This document shows positions 55,573 through 63,894 of a stretch of 64,000 nt of DNA, one piece after another (position 1 is the first letter of the stretch; each line of letters opens with the position of its first letter). This DNA is from Stieleria tagensis. Lineage in GTDB: Bacteria > Planctomycetota > Planctomycetia > Pirellulales > Pirellulaceae. A program made the position numbers and the translations under genes. The notes under the pieces were generated by a model. That model searched no databases, was not told where the DNA came from, and worked only from the letters and a program-made list of their open reading frames with translations. The stretch covers positions 101,456 to 165,455 of the forward strand of contig NZ_JAMYFE010000052.1 of assembly GCF_024129865.1 (NCBI RefSeq). Direction: 5' to 3'.

Positions 55573-56478
55573 CTATGCCCGCGCCTTGTCGGCCAAATGC
55601 AAACGCTCTTGTTCGGCCAGTAGCTTTTTCTGGTAGCGCCCTTGGACGACGTCCACCACGATCAGCACCAGCAGCACAAAATAGAAGGTCGACTTGGCCA
55701 TCGGCGTCACATGGTAGCCGAACAATTGGACCTCGGCCAAATGCCCCCCCTCGCTGACCAACATCACGCCCACGATGAACAGGATGAACAGTCCGAGCAC
55801 TTCGTACATTCGGTTCTTTTTCAAAAAATCGGCGACGCGATCGGCCAACCAAATCATCAGCAATCCACTGATAATGATCGCAGCGGCCATCACCTCGAAC
55901 GAATCGGTCAATGCCATCGCGCTCAAAATGGAATCAAACGAAAACACTAAATTCATCACCACGATCAATCCGATCGCTTTGCCGGCGGAGTTCTTGGCTT
56001 GGTCGGCAGGCCCATCCTCGCCCAGTTCATGCACCGACAGCATGTGGTAAATCTCTTTGACCGCCGTCCACAAAATAAAGGCTCCACCGCCGATCACGAT
56101 CAAGCTGTGACCGGAAACGTGCATCTCCAAGGGCTTGGAAATGAAATTCAAGAAGGGCTCTTCCAACAATTTGATCACATGCACCACGACAAACAGCAGG
56201 ACGATCCGAAACACGATTGCCAAACCGATTCCCCATTTTCGCACCATCGATTGCTTGGACTCTTCGACACGCTTGCTCTCGATCGAGATGTACAGCAAGT
56301 TGTCAAACCCCAGCACCGCCTGTAACAACACCAGCATCGCCAGAGTCATCATTCCGCCCAGTGAAAACAGGCTGTCGTGCGAGAGCTGGCCGGCAGCTTC
56401 GGTTCCAGCCTCGGCCAGCTCGGCTGTTTCCGCTAGCGCCATCAAGCCCGCAGTCGCTAAGAAATTGAAGTCCATCAT
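55573..56478 (-). CDS. TerC-family integral membrane protein
   Basis: About 301 residues from the ATG at 56478 (the frame continues to 56655). It has seven to eight membrane helices. The TerC landmarks are present: LQAVLGFDNLLYISIES (about 52-68) and LVFSFDSILSAMALT (about 177-191), each with the conserved Asp pair used for metal transport. The charged segment between helices (VRKWGIGLAIVFR) fits. TerC/Alx proteins export manganese or calcium-type ions. It stands alone on the minus strand. Confidence 0.88.
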   Translation of the reverse strand: MMDFNFLATAGLMALAETAELAEAGTEAAGQLSHDSLFSLGGMMTLAMLVLLQAVLGFDNLLYISIESKRVEESKQSMVRKWGIGLAIVFRIVLLFVVVHVIKLLEEPFLNFISKPLEMHVSGHSLIVIGGGAFILWTAVKEIYHMLSVHELGEDGPADQAKNSAGKAIGLIVVMNLVFSFDSILSAMALTDSFEVMAAAIIISGLLMIWLADRVADFLKKNRMYEVLGLFILFIVGVMLVSEGGHLAEVQLFGYHVTPMAKSTFYFVLLVLIVVDVVQGRYQKKLLAEQERLHLADKARA

Positions 56479-56627
56479 CGGGTAGCCAAACGCTGGTGTG
56501 AGAAATTGAAACAAGTGCTGCCGGCAACCACGCGAGAGTATCAGAGTGTTGCTGCGCAGTCCCCCGTGGGGATTATGATGCGTGTCAGGTAACCGCCTCA
56601 ACCCCGCCAGTTTTCTGGCCCACTGCA

Positions 56628-57452
56628 ATGGAGCCCTTTGGGATGACCCAATCATTTTTTTTCACGCTGCTGTCCCTGGCGATGCTCGCCCTGACATCCG
56701 CGTCCACAACCGCTGCTGACGCCGCGACAGCGGCCAGCAATTCTGAATCCAAACAGTTCTACGAGATCCGAACCTATCTGTTGGGCGACAACGGCGATTT
56801 CGAGGCCGTCGATCAGTATCTGGGCCAGGCTCTTGTGCCCGCGCTACAGCGGCAAGACGTGGGACCGGTCGGCGTTTTCACCCCGGCAGAGAATGACACC
56901 CTGGACCAGGCCCGAGTGATCGTGGTGATCCCGCTAAAATCTGCAGGCGACTTGGTCAAGGTCCATCAAGCGGTGCAGGCCGATGCGACGTACCAATCTG
57001 CGGCCAAGCCGTATCTGGACCGAGGCCCTGAGAATCCGCCCTTTGAGCGCATTAGCAGTGAGTTGCTGGTGGCGATGGATTGCATGCCGGAATTGAACGT
57101 CCCCCAGGGCGCGCTCGACAATCCGGACCGAGTCTACGAATTGCGATTGTATGAAAGCGCCAACGAGCGGTTGGGCGGATTGAAGGTGGACATGTTTAAT
57201 AACGGCGAGGTGCCCATCTTTCTCAAGAGTGGGATCACCCCGATCTTGATTGGGCAAGCCGTTGTCGGGCCGCAGACGCCGAATTTGACTTACCTGACCG
57301 TCTATGAAAATGACGAAGCCCGCCGCAAAGCCTGGGACACCTTCCGTGCCCACCCGGACTGGCAAGTCCTTAAGGCTGTCGAGAAATACCAGGGCACGGT
57401 CAGCAAGATTGACCTGCACATTTTACAAGCCAGGCCGTATTCGCAGCTCTAA
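56628..57452 (+). CDS. Exported NIPSNAP-family protein
   Basis: A 274-residue protein with a signal peptide (about 6-28; the start may also be the ATG at 56643). Two NIPSNAP-like ferredoxin-fold domains follow: the first starts FYEIRTYLLGDNGDFEAVDQYL (split around 44-65), the second VYELRLYESANERLGGLKVDMF (split around 170-191). NIPSNAP domains are small dimeric folds of uncertain function, frequent as secreted proteins in planctomycetes. It stands alone and converges with the desaturase gene. Confidence 0.85.
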   Translation: MEPFGMTQSFFFTLLSLAMLALTSASTTAADAATAASNSESKQFYEIRTYLLGDNGDFEAVDQYLGQALVPALQRQDVGPVGVFTPAENDTLDQARVIVVIPLKSAGDLVKVHQAVQADATYQSAAKPYLDRGPENPPFERISSELLVAMDCMPELNVPQGALDNPDRVYELRLYESANERLGGLKVDMFNNGEVPIFLKSGITPILIGQAVVGPQTPNLTYLTVYENDEARRKAWDTFRAHPDWQVLKAVEKYQGTVSKIDLHILQARPYSQL

Positions 57453-57466
57453 GCGATACGGCCTGG
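57430..57466. terminator. Hairpin across the stop codon of the NIPSNAP gene
   Basis: Perfect 11-bp arms CCAGGCCGTAT (57430-57440) and ATACGGCCTGG (57456-57466) enclose 15 bases that include the TAA stop at 57450-57452. An inner CGC/GCG pair may lengthen it. It lies in the 50-base gap between two convergent genes, so it may serve both. There is no strong U-tract on either side. Confidence 0.55.
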
Positions 57467-57502
57467 GGTAATTGTCACGCGTGCCTGGTGTGGATTGTCG
57501 AA

Positions 57503-58582
57503 TCAGGCCGCGGTCGAGTTGTCGCTGGCTTTTTCGAGAGACTTTTCGTTGGCCTTCTTTTCGGCGGCGTTGCGGTAATCGACAACGTCCCAGACCAATC
57601 CCATCGCACGGAACAGACGAATCGCTTGCCAGGTGATGTCGAATTCCCACCACTTGTGACCGTGCCGGGCCATCCGCGGGTGAGCGTGGTGGTTGTTGTG
57701 CCAGCCTTCGCCATAGGCAACGATCGCTACCAGCCAGTTGTTGCGGCTGTCATCGGTCGTCTCGTAGTTTTTGTATCCCCAAATGTGCGACGCGCTGTTG
57801 ACCATCCAGGTCGCATGCAGCACCAACACCAAGCGGACAAACAGCCCCCACACCAACAGCGACAGGGCAAGTTCGCTACCACCGAAGTAGTAACCCGCGC
57901 CAAACAAGATGAAACCGCTGGCAATGTGAATTGGCAAAAACATGTAGTCCATGAATCGCATTCCAGGCAACTTGTACAAGTCAGGTGCCCAGCGCTGTAG
58001 GTACGCTTTGCGGTCGCCATTGTGCGTGTGATAGGCCAACCAGAAAATGTGGCTCCACCAACCGCCGTCGTGAGGCGAATGGGGGTCGCCTTCTTGGTCG
58101 CTGTGTTTGTGGTGTTTGCGGTGATCGGCCACCCAGTCCAACGGCGTTCCTTCACCAGCCAGTGATCCGACGCCCGCCAGAACGTATTTGAACCAGGTCT
58201 TGGTTTTCATGCCCGAGTGAGTCAGCAGACGGTGATAGCCCAGGCAGATTCCGATACTGCCGGTCAACCAGTGCAGCACCAGCATCACCACCAGACCGGG
58301 CCAAGAGAACGTCATCGGTGCGGCGATCAAAACCACCGCGTGTGCCATGCCCAACCAACCGATCGCCCACCAAGACAAGTTGGACGCGCGTTTGCGTTCG
58401 GCTTTGGTGGCATCAAGCGGATCCGGGGTGCGTTGCTTGCTAACAACCGCTTGGGGCGCGTCGCCCGAGCCGTCCTGCTGCAACTCTGATTCGGCTGCCG
58501 GTGACAGCGGCAACTCCAGGTTGCTAGCATCGGCAGGTGGTTTTCGACGTGATTTCCGTGGAGTCTCTACTACATTCGCCAT
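57503..58582 (-). CDS. Acyl-CoA/acyl-lipid delta-9 type desaturase
   Basis: A 359-residue membrane-bound fatty-acid desaturase. I chose the ATG at 58582 (MANVVETPRK...); the frame continues to 58642. The three histidine boxes are HRLLTH, HRKHH and HNNHH, in the right order, with four to five hydrophobic helices between. These bind the di-iron centre that introduces a double bond using oxygen and an electron donor. The ends are hydrophilic (about 1-75 and the last 25). It is alone in its transcription unit. Confidence 0.9.
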   Translation of the reverse strand: MANVVETPRKSRRKPPADASNLELPLSPAAESELQQDGSGDAPQAVVSKQRTPDPLDATKAERKRASNLSWWAIGWLGMAHAVVLIAAPMTFSWPGLVVMLVLHWLTGSIGICLGYHRLLTHSGMKTKTWFKYVLAGVGSLAGEGTPLDWVADHRKHHKHSDQEGDPHSPHDGGWWSHIFWLAYHTHNGDRKAYLQRWAPDLYKLPGMRFMDYMFLPIHIASGFILFGAGYYFGGSELALSLLVWGLFVRLVLVLHATWMVNSASHIWGYKNYETTDDSRNNWLVAIVAYGEGWHNNHHAHPRMARHGHKWWEFDITWQAIRLFRAMGLVWDVVDYRNAAEKKANEKSLEKASDNSTAA

Positions 58583-59045
58583 CGCGACGATTCCTATGGT
58601 CAGAGCTGTCAATGAGTTGAGCGGCCCTCGTTTGCCGTTCAAGTTGCAGAAGTTTACGGATTTCCGGCTGGCTGTCTGTCTCGATTCAGACGTTTCGATG
58701 TAACGCTGGTGTAAAAGATTCCGCGTCTCCCCTCTGTGGACAGGAATTCACCAGGCATTGGCGTGCGACAAATTGACGTTTGCACACCAGAGACGGTGGA
58801 TTTCAGCCAGCCGCCAAACTCAACCCAATTTCGTTGACCGGCAGCAAGCCAGGTCGGCGCGGAGCAATCCAACCGACTGAAACGCTTTCGAGCTCATTAA
58901 GATGCGGCATTGGGCCGATGTTCCCAGTTACCGGTGAGAGTCTGCTGTTAAGACTCGACGCGGACGAACAGGACGAATGGCTTCGGAAAGTTCACTGTGG
59001 GAGTGAATCGACGCGGTCAGACGCTTGCGAATTTGGTTTCAAACG
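58583..59045. other. Gene-poor region upstream of an orphan terminator
   Basis: No protein gene is convincing here. An open frame at 58780-59091 on the plus strand runs into the terminator, has no ribosome-binding site and no recognisable product. A strong plus-strand terminator at 59046-59089 has no plus-strand gene before it, so a small RNA may be encoded in this stretch. Confidence 0.4.
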
Positions 59046-59089
59046 CGGCTCAGTCTCTCGCAATTGCGGGGAACTGAGCCGTTTTTTTT
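59046..59089 (+). terminator. Strong orphan intrinsic terminator
   Basis: Arms CGGCTCAGT (59046-59054) and ACTGAGCCG (59073-59081) form a perfect 9-bp stem. An inner palindrome (CGCAATTGCG, 59059-59068) can extend the structure. It is followed at once by eight T residues (59082-59089). This is the clearest intrinsic terminator in the window. The gene to its left (desaturase) is on the minus strand and transcribed away, so no known plus-strand transcript reaches it. Confidence 0.8.
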
Positions 59090-59105
59090 AACCGCAGCGT
59101 TCTAA

Positions 59106-59167
59106 TCACAACCCGATGCGCGAGCGAAGGATCTTGGGTGTGAGTGGGAACCGATCCCTCGCTCAAT
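59106..59167 (-). repeat. Second dispersed repeat family, copy B
   Basis: The reverse complement of this segment matches the block order of 36197-36252: GCGAGGGATC, CACACCCAAGATC, then a CGCATCGGGTTGTGA block, with small indels. The left part also resembles the 45338-45356 core. It is internally inverted (GAGCGAAGGATC against GATCCCTCGCTC). It lies just left of the long repeat copy at 59317. Confidence 0.6.
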
Positions 59168-59252
59168 CTTTTTGAATCCAGGCGGCACACGCTTGGAGGT
59201 CGTCCGGCTTCGCGTGCCACCCTTTGGGAGAGTCACATTCCCTCGATCCCAT

Positions 59253-59270
59253 CTCTACGCCAACGGCGTT
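59253..59270 (-). repeat. Inverted fragment of the long repeat's small palindrome
   Basis: The 18 bases CTCTACGCCAACGGCGTT are the reverse complement, with a one-base difference in spacing, of the AACGCCGTTGGCGTA element of the long repeat at 59484-59498 and 171-185. It lies 47 bases left of the long repeat copy, so the region looks like a composite of repeat pieces. Confidence 0.5.
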
Positions 59271-59316
59271 CAATAGCTTAGCCCGGGGTCACTGCCGAAG
59301 CTGCTGGAGGCAGGTT

Positions 59317-59543
59317 CGGCAGGAACCCGGGTGATCATGCAACCGTTTTCCCCGGCGGGATTCGGCGGCAAAGCCGCCGAATCCCGCAGAATCTCACAGA
59401 GCAGCGCGTGTTCCCGGTTCGCAACCTAGGGTGGCGGTTTGCTCGCTGCGCTCACAAGACCTGACCCTAGGCTAGGTGTGTCTAACGCCGTTGGCGTAAA
59501 GAGACCGCAACCCGAATCAAAATCTTCGCCACACGGTTTTCCA
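59317..59543 (+). repeat. Dispersed intergenic repeat, copy 2
   Basis: This matches 1-231 in the same orientation over its full length with about 15 differences. Its main hairpin is at 59356-59386 (14-bp arms, loop AAA at 59370-59372). Copy 1 has the same arms but loop TTT, so the hairpin is inverted between copies. A second pair of arms, CCTAGGGT (59425-59432) and ACCCTAGG (59464-59471), is perfect here but broken in copy 1. It has no conserved open frame. Confidence 0.85.
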
Positions 59544-59702
59544 CCCACCCTGCAAACCCACCCTGTTGAGCCGTGAGCGAAGCTGGACGCCCGCCCCGTG
59601 GAAGAGTGAAGAGATCGAAGTCGCGATTTGCCGATCTATTATTTATCCTAAATGGCATGCCGAGGGAAAAACCGAGCGGCAGCCACTGGGAATTAGATTG
59701 TG
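59544..59702 (+). other. Leader of the HExxH membrane protein gene
   Basis: About 160 bases between the end of the repeat and the start at 59703. No gene is visible. The AT-rich stretch around 59636-59652 may include the promoter, but no pair of elements can be assigned. Confidence 0.35.
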
Positions 59703-60101
59703 ATGCAAACTCTTCGTTACCTGTGGGCAGCCCCCAACACGGCGCTGGCTGTCGGCATCGGCTTGCTGCTGTTTGCCAGGTTTCGAATTGTCGAAGGGGT
59801 CGTCGAAATGCATGGTCCGATGGTCGCCTGGGTTCTGCGCCGGCTGCCTGTGTCGGCCTTGGCGTTGACATTGGGCCACGCGGTGTTCGGTCAAGACGCG
59901 ATCGCGCTCGATCAAACGCGGCGTCACGAACATGTCCACGTCCGACAATACGCACGCTGGGGCCTGTTTTTTATTCCGCTTTATTTGGGGTGGTCGGTTT
60001 GGTTGTATTTGCGGGGGCGTGACGGTTACATGGAAAATCCGTTCGAAATCGAAGCCTATGCAGTCGATGACGCCTCAAAACCCCATCGCTGCCCCGAATA
60101 A
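59703..60101 (+). CDS. Small membrane protein with HExxH metal motif
   Basis: A 132-residue protein (a GTG at 59700 is an alternative start). Hydrophobic helices lie at about 10-28, 40-62 and 87-105. Between the second and third is R-H75-E-H-V-H79-V-R-Q-Y, an exact HExxH metalloprotease-like motif, followed by A-R-W-G. The short length and membrane context resemble a small conserved family in bacteria with a T-R-x-H-E-x-x-H pattern, whose function is not known to me. No neighbouring gene suggests a substrate. Confidence 0.7.
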   Translation: MQTLRYLWAAPNTALAVGIGLLLFARFRIVEGVVEMHGPMVAWVLRRLPVSALALTLGHAVFGQDAIALDQTRRHEHVHVRQYARWGLFFIPLYLGWSVWLYLRGRDGYMENPFEIEAYAVDDASKPHRCPE

Positions 60102-60494
60102 ACCTGCCTTTGCGATCGAAAAAAAACGTTCTATGCAAACGAACCTTCAAAAGGACGCCGGCGCAGGCCGGCAACAGCGCCCGTTTGAAACGCTTCTGCC
60201 AATTTTATCGTTTTCCAGGATTCCCGCCATTTCCTGAATGCGTTTCTACTTGGTTCTGCCTTTCCGCCGAACTATGCTGAAGGTGGCAAGAGGACCGATT
60301 TGCGATCATCCCCTGGGGAGGTTCGGGCCGCGAATCCAAAAGCCTAGATCCTCTGGCCCGGTTTTATCACCGCTGATCTGACGCCTTCACCGGCGCCAGA
60401 TTGGTTTGGTGACAACAGTATCCCCATTTCAACGGCCTGAACCGAATGCCAGTCTCATCTTCGGCAGGCCCAAAATCGCACAAGGAATCTGATC
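60102..60494. other. Intergenic region, possible terminator at 60324-60365
   Basis: No credible gene is visible in 393 bases. CGGGCC (60324-60329) can pair with GGCCCG (60355-60360), followed by G and TTTT, which is a weak terminator-like structure with a long loop. AAGGA at about 60481-60485 is the ribosome-binding site for the next gene. Confidence 0.4.
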
Positions 60495-61385
60495 GTGTCC
60501 AATCGCACCAATTCTCCAGCACTGTCCACTCTTTCGCGACGCGTGTTCGCCGGCGTTTGCAGCTGTGCCATCGCACTTTCGGCGGGATTCGCATCGGCGG
60601 ATGCCCCAGCGGCCAACGATTCGGTTCAAGCCGAATTGTTCAGCGCAATCGACGCCGGCAAGGTCGAGGCCAAATTCATCGCCCTCAATACGACCAAAGC
60701 CAATGTGCTGCTGCGTAACCTGACCGACCAACCGATGACCCTGCAACTGCCTGCTAAATTTGCCGGCGTCCCGATCAATCGCCAGTTTGGCGGTGGCATG
60801 GGCGGTGGCGGCATGGGCGGTGGAATGGGTGGCGGCATGGGCGGTGGAATGGGTGGCGGCGGTGGCGGTCAAGCCATGGGCGGCGGAATGGGTGGTGGCA
60901 TGGGCGGCGGAATGGGCGGTGGAATGGGTGGCGGAATGGGCGGTGGCATGGGCGGATTCATGAGAATCGCTCCCCAACGCGAACAAAAAATCGCCGTGAC
61001 CACGGTCTGCCTGGAACATGGCAAACAAGACCCAACACCGAAGATGGCATACAAGATCGTCCCACTTGATGTGGTCACCCAAGACGACCGCGTTCACGTC
61101 CTGTGCACTGCACTTGGTAACGGGCAAGTCGCACAGAACACTGCACAAGCAGCGGCTTGGAACCTGATGGACAAACTGTCCTGGGAAACCCTGGCAGCCA
61201 AAAACCGCGTGGAAAGCAAGTACACCGGAAACGTCCGCTGGTTCTCGCCGATCGAAATCCAATCGGCGATCGCTGTGGTCCGCGAAGCCACGCGGATTGC
61301 CGAAAGCCAGAATGGATCGGAATCCAAGTCGGTGACGAGTGAGTCTGAGTCCCTGTCGAGCGAATCGCTTTCAACCGACAGCTGA
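60495..61385 (+). CDS. Exported protein with a Gly/Met tandem-repeat tract
   Basis: A 296-residue protein starting with GTG at 60495, preceded by an AAGGA ribosome-binding site. A signal peptide covers about residues 1-36 (ending near FASADA). The N-terminal domain (about 40-97) is followed by a Gly/Met tract (99-156) made of G-G-G-M units. A second domain (about 157-250, with TTVCLEHGKQDPTPKM and WNLMDKLSWETL) follows, and the protein ends in a Ser/Glu-rich tail (about 275-296). I recognise the general plan from planctomycete exported proteins but not a function. Confidence 0.75.
   Translation: MSNRTNSPALSTLSRRVFAGVCSCAIALSAGFASADAPAANDSVQAELFSAIDAGKVEAKFIALNTTKANVLLRNLTDQPMTLQLPAKFAGVPINRQFGGGMGGGGMGGGMGGGMGGGMGGGGGGQAMGGGMGGGMGGGMGGGMGGGMGGGMGGFMRIAPQREQKIAVTTVCLEHGKQDPTPKMAYKIVPLDVVTQDDRVHVLCTALGNGQVAQNTAQAAAWNLMDKLSWETLAAKNRVESKYTGNVRWFSPIEIQSAIAVVREATRIAESQNGSESKSVTSESESLSSESLSTDS
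60789..60962 (+). repeat. 12-base tandem repeat coding for Gly-Gly-Gly-Met
   Basis: Inside the preceding gene, imperfect units of the form GGCGGNGGNATG recur about a dozen times and encode G-G-G-M. The third codon positions vary, so the tract is older than a fresh expansion. Such tracts are prone to slippage and length change. Confidence 0.85.
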
Positions 61386-61513
61386 ACATCCGGCTCTGGA
61401 TCGAGCGAAACCACGATTCGCCCCGGCGAATGCGATTCTTCACTATCGCAATCGGTTGCGTCTGGTAACTTGTGGGGTCTGGTTAAAGACCTCCACTGCA
61501 CCAACCAACGATC

Positions 61514-62713
61514 ATGCCGCGTCGCTCTTATCAAAATTCGTCTTCGAAAAAATCTGGCGGCCACAAGGCTGCCGGCGGAAAGCCTGCTGGAAAGAACACG
61601 AAGCGTTCGGCGAAGAAAAAGAAGTCCTCGGCACGCAGTGAATCTGCTGGCAGCGAGAAGTCGTCAGACAAAACGGGCGTGCAGCAACCCGCGGCGGCCA
61701 AACGCCCCGCCCGCAAGTCATCCACCCGCGCTCGAGCAACTGCCACAGCAGACTCCACCCGCACGACTCGCGATCGGCCACAGCGATTGCAACGACTGTT
61801 GGCAGCCGCTGGATTTGGTAGTCGCCGCCAATGCGAATCGATGATCGAAGAAGGCCGTGTCGAGGTCGATGGCAAGGTGATCAGCGAACTCGGTGTGACG
61901 GTTGACCCCAAGGCCAGCAAGGTTCGCGTCGACGGCGTCCCGTTGCGCCCACAGAAACTGGTCTATTACGCGGTCAACAAACCGACCGGATACCTAAGCA
62001 CCAACGCCGACCCGCGCGGACGCCAGCGTGTCATCGACTTGGTCCCCAATAGCGAACGCGTCTTTCCCGTCGGCCGGCTCGATCAGAGCAGTCAGGGGCT
62101 GATGTTGTTGACCAACGACGGCGATTTGGCACAGCAATTGTCGCATCCTCGTTTCGGCGTCCGCAAAGTCTATCGCGTCACGGTGGCCGGCAAAATTGAT
62201 GGCGAAACGATGCGAACGATGCGCAAAGGAATCTACATTTCCGATGGATTTGTTCGCGTCGAAGGCGCCAAAATTTTGAAAACGCGAGGCCGTGCGACGG
62301 ACCTTGAAATCACACTTCGCGAAGGCAAAAACCGCGAGATTCGCCGTATCCTGGCCAGCATGGGGCACAAGGTTCAAGTGCTGCGTCGGATCGCGATCGG
62401 TCCGCTGCGATTGGGTGATGTTCCCATCGGTGCCTATCGCCAACTAACGCGAGAAGAAGTTCAGCGGCTGAAATTGGCTATCGAACACAGTCGCGACGAA
62501 GTGCAGGCCGAAGGCGAAGAGCGAAAGGCGCGGTCGAAAGCGACCAAGGGAACCAAACGGCGAACGTCAGCGAAACGCTCGAGCGGCAAACACTCGCGGC
62601 CCGAAACGCGGTCCGCAGTGACCTCGCGGCGAACCAGTCGCAAGCCAACCACCACGCGAGTCACGCACAAACCCAAAAGCTCCGACGGCGGATCCGTCAT
62701 CGGCGGCGACTGA
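61514..62713 (+). CDS. RsuA/RluB-family pseudouridine synthase with basic tails
   Basis: A 399-residue RNA-modifying enzyme. Residues 1-85 are Lys/Ser/Arg-rich and probably disordered. The S4 RNA-binding domain is at about 89-130 (RLQRLLAAAGFGSRRQCE). The synthase domain contains the catalytic motif GRLDQSSQGL with Asp190, then TNDGDLAQ, RKVYRVTV and the GKNREIRR motif (about 275). The C-terminal 75 residues are again Arg/Lys/Ser/Thr-rich. It converts a uridine in rRNA to pseudouridine; whether the target is 16S (RsuA) or 23S (RluB) cannot be told. It is followed by a hairpin and converges with fba. Confidence 0.92.
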   Translation: MPRRSYQNSSSKKSGGHKAAGGKPAGKNTKRSAKKKKSSARSESAGSEKSSDKTGVQQPAAAKRPARKSSTRARATATADSTRTTRDRPQRLQRLLAAAGFGSRRQCESMIEEGRVEVDGKVISELGVTVDPKASKVRVDGVPLRPQKLVYYAVNKPTGYLSTNADPRGRQRVIDLVPNSERVFPVGRLDQSSQGLMLLTNDGDLAQQLSHPRFGVRKVYRVTVAGKIDGETMRTMRKGIYISDGFVRVEGAKILKTRGRATDLEITLREGKNREIRRILASMGHKVQVLRRIAIGPLRLGDVPIGAYRQLTREEVQRLKLAIEHSRDEVQAEGEERKARSKATKGTKRRTSAKRSSGKHSRPETRSAVTSRRTSRKPTTTRVTHKPKSSDGGSVIGGD

Positions 62714-62717
62714 AATG

Positions 62718-62734
62718 GCCAGGTGAAACCTGGC
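62718..62734 (+). terminator. Small hairpin after the pseudouridine synthase gene
   Basis: A perfect 7-bp stem (GCCAGGT with ACCTGGC, loop GAA) begins 5 bases after the stop codon at 62713. It stands in front of the larger hairpin at 62745-62772. It has no U-tract and may simply stabilise the transcript end. Confidence 0.35.
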
Positions 62735-62744
62735 GGTTACCCTG

Positions 62745-62779
62745 CCATCCACGCTGGTTTCAACGTGGATGGTTTGGTT
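62745..62779. terminator. Terminator between convergent genes
   Basis: Perfect 9-bp arms CCATCCACG (62745-62753) and CGTGGATGG (62764-62772) are followed by TTTGGTTT on the plus strand. The element lies between the ends of the pseudouridine synthase gene and fba, so it may serve both directions. It is a reasonable intrinsic terminator for the plus strand. Confidence 0.6.
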
Positions 62780-62791
62780 TGACTCGCTAGC

Positions 62792-63802
62792 TTACAGCTT
62801 GGCAGCTAGTTTCGATCCGTTGCCGGCTTGGCCAAACGCGGTCATGCGAGCGACGCAAACGTCTTTCATCGCGGTGCGAGCGGGTTTTAGGTAGGCACGT
62901 GGATCGAATGCCGATGGATCTTCCTGCAGTACTTTGCGGATTGCACCGGTGATCGCCATGCGGCAGTCGGTGTCGACGTTGATCTTGCGAACACCGCTCT
63001 TGATACCGCGCTGGATCTCTTCGACCGGCACGCCGTAGGTTTGCTTCATCTTGCCGCCGAACTGGTTGATGATGTCCTGCAGTTCTTGTGGCACGCTGCT
63101 GCTGCCGTGCATCACCAGGTGGGTGTTCGGCAATTTGGCGTGAATGGCTTCGATCCGCGACATCGCCAAGACTTCGCCGGTCGGTTTCTTGGTGAATTTA
63201 TAGGCACCGTGGCTGGTACCGATGGCAACGGCCAAGGCGTCGACGCCGGTTTCGGCAACGAACTGTGCGGCTTCATCCGGGTCGGTTAACAATTGGTCGT
63301 GCGTCAGTTCACCGACGGCTCCGTGGCCGTCTTCCTGTTCGCCTTCGCCGCTTTCAAGCGAACCGAGGCAGCCGAGTTCGCCTTCGACGCTGACGCCTTG
63401 GGCGTGAGCCATCTCGACGACTTTCTTGGTCACACGAGCGTTGTACTCGTAATCGGCGGGGGTCTTGCCGTCTTCTTTCAGCGATCCGTCCATCATCACG
63501 CTGGTGAAGCCGTTTTCGATTGCCGATTGGCAAGTCTCGGGGCTGTTGCCATGATCTTGGTGCATGACAATTGGAATGTGGGGATACAATTCCGTTGCCG
63601 CAACCATCAAGTGACGCAGGTAAGCGTCTTGAGTGTAAGAGCGTGCTCCGCGTGAGGCTTGGATGATAACCGGCGAATCCGTCTCTTCGGCGGCTTCCAT
63701 GATCGCCTGGATCTGTTCCATATTGTTGACGTTAAATGCTGCAACGCCGTAATCGTTTTCTGCGGCGTGGTCGAGCACAACGCGAAGAGGAACCAATGCC
63801 AT
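62792..63802 (-). CDS. fba: Class II fructose-bisphosphate aldolase
   Basis: A 336-residue zinc-dependent aldolase of glycolysis and gluconeogenesis (fructose 1,6-bisphosphate to dihydroxyacetone phosphate plus glyceraldehyde 3-phosphate). Landmarks are [17 protein letters not shown] (about 21-37), the zinc-site segment [10 protein letters not shown] (about 77-86), [11 protein letters not shown] (about 140-150), GTSHGAYKF (about 196-204), VMHGSSSVP (about 231-239) and [11 protein letters not shown] (about 273-283). The length is that of the common long class II form. It is a single-gene unit, divergent from the trpG/pabA-like gene. Confidence 0.95.
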   Translation of the reverse strand: MALVPLRVVLDHAAENDYGVAAFNVNNMEQIQAIMEAAEETDSPVIIQASRGARSYTQDAYLRHLMVAATELYPHIPIVMHQDHGNSPETCQSAIENGFTSVMMDGSLKEDGKTPADYEYNARVTKKVVEMAHAQGVSVEGELGCLGSLESGEGEQEDGHGAVGELTHDQLLTDPDEAAQFVAETGVDALAVAIGTSHGAYKFTKKPTGEVLAMSRIEAIHAKLPNTHLVMHGSSSVPQELQDIINQFGGKMKQTYGVPVEEIQRGIKSGVRKINVDTDCRMAITGAIRKVLQEDPSAFDPRAYLKPARTAMKDVCVARMTAFGQAGNGSKLAAKL

Positions 63803-63894
63803 GATCAGCTACCTTGAGGTAAAATGAGAGTCGAATGTCAATGTTTTGCCGGGGATTATCGCTCGCCTGCACCTGACCGCAAGGGTGCAATGGC

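Noticed and set aside
58780-59091. A 103-codon plus-strand open frame before the orphan terminator
   Set aside because: Its last codons are the terminator itself, there is no ribosome-binding site and no family match; a non-coding transcript is the better reading.
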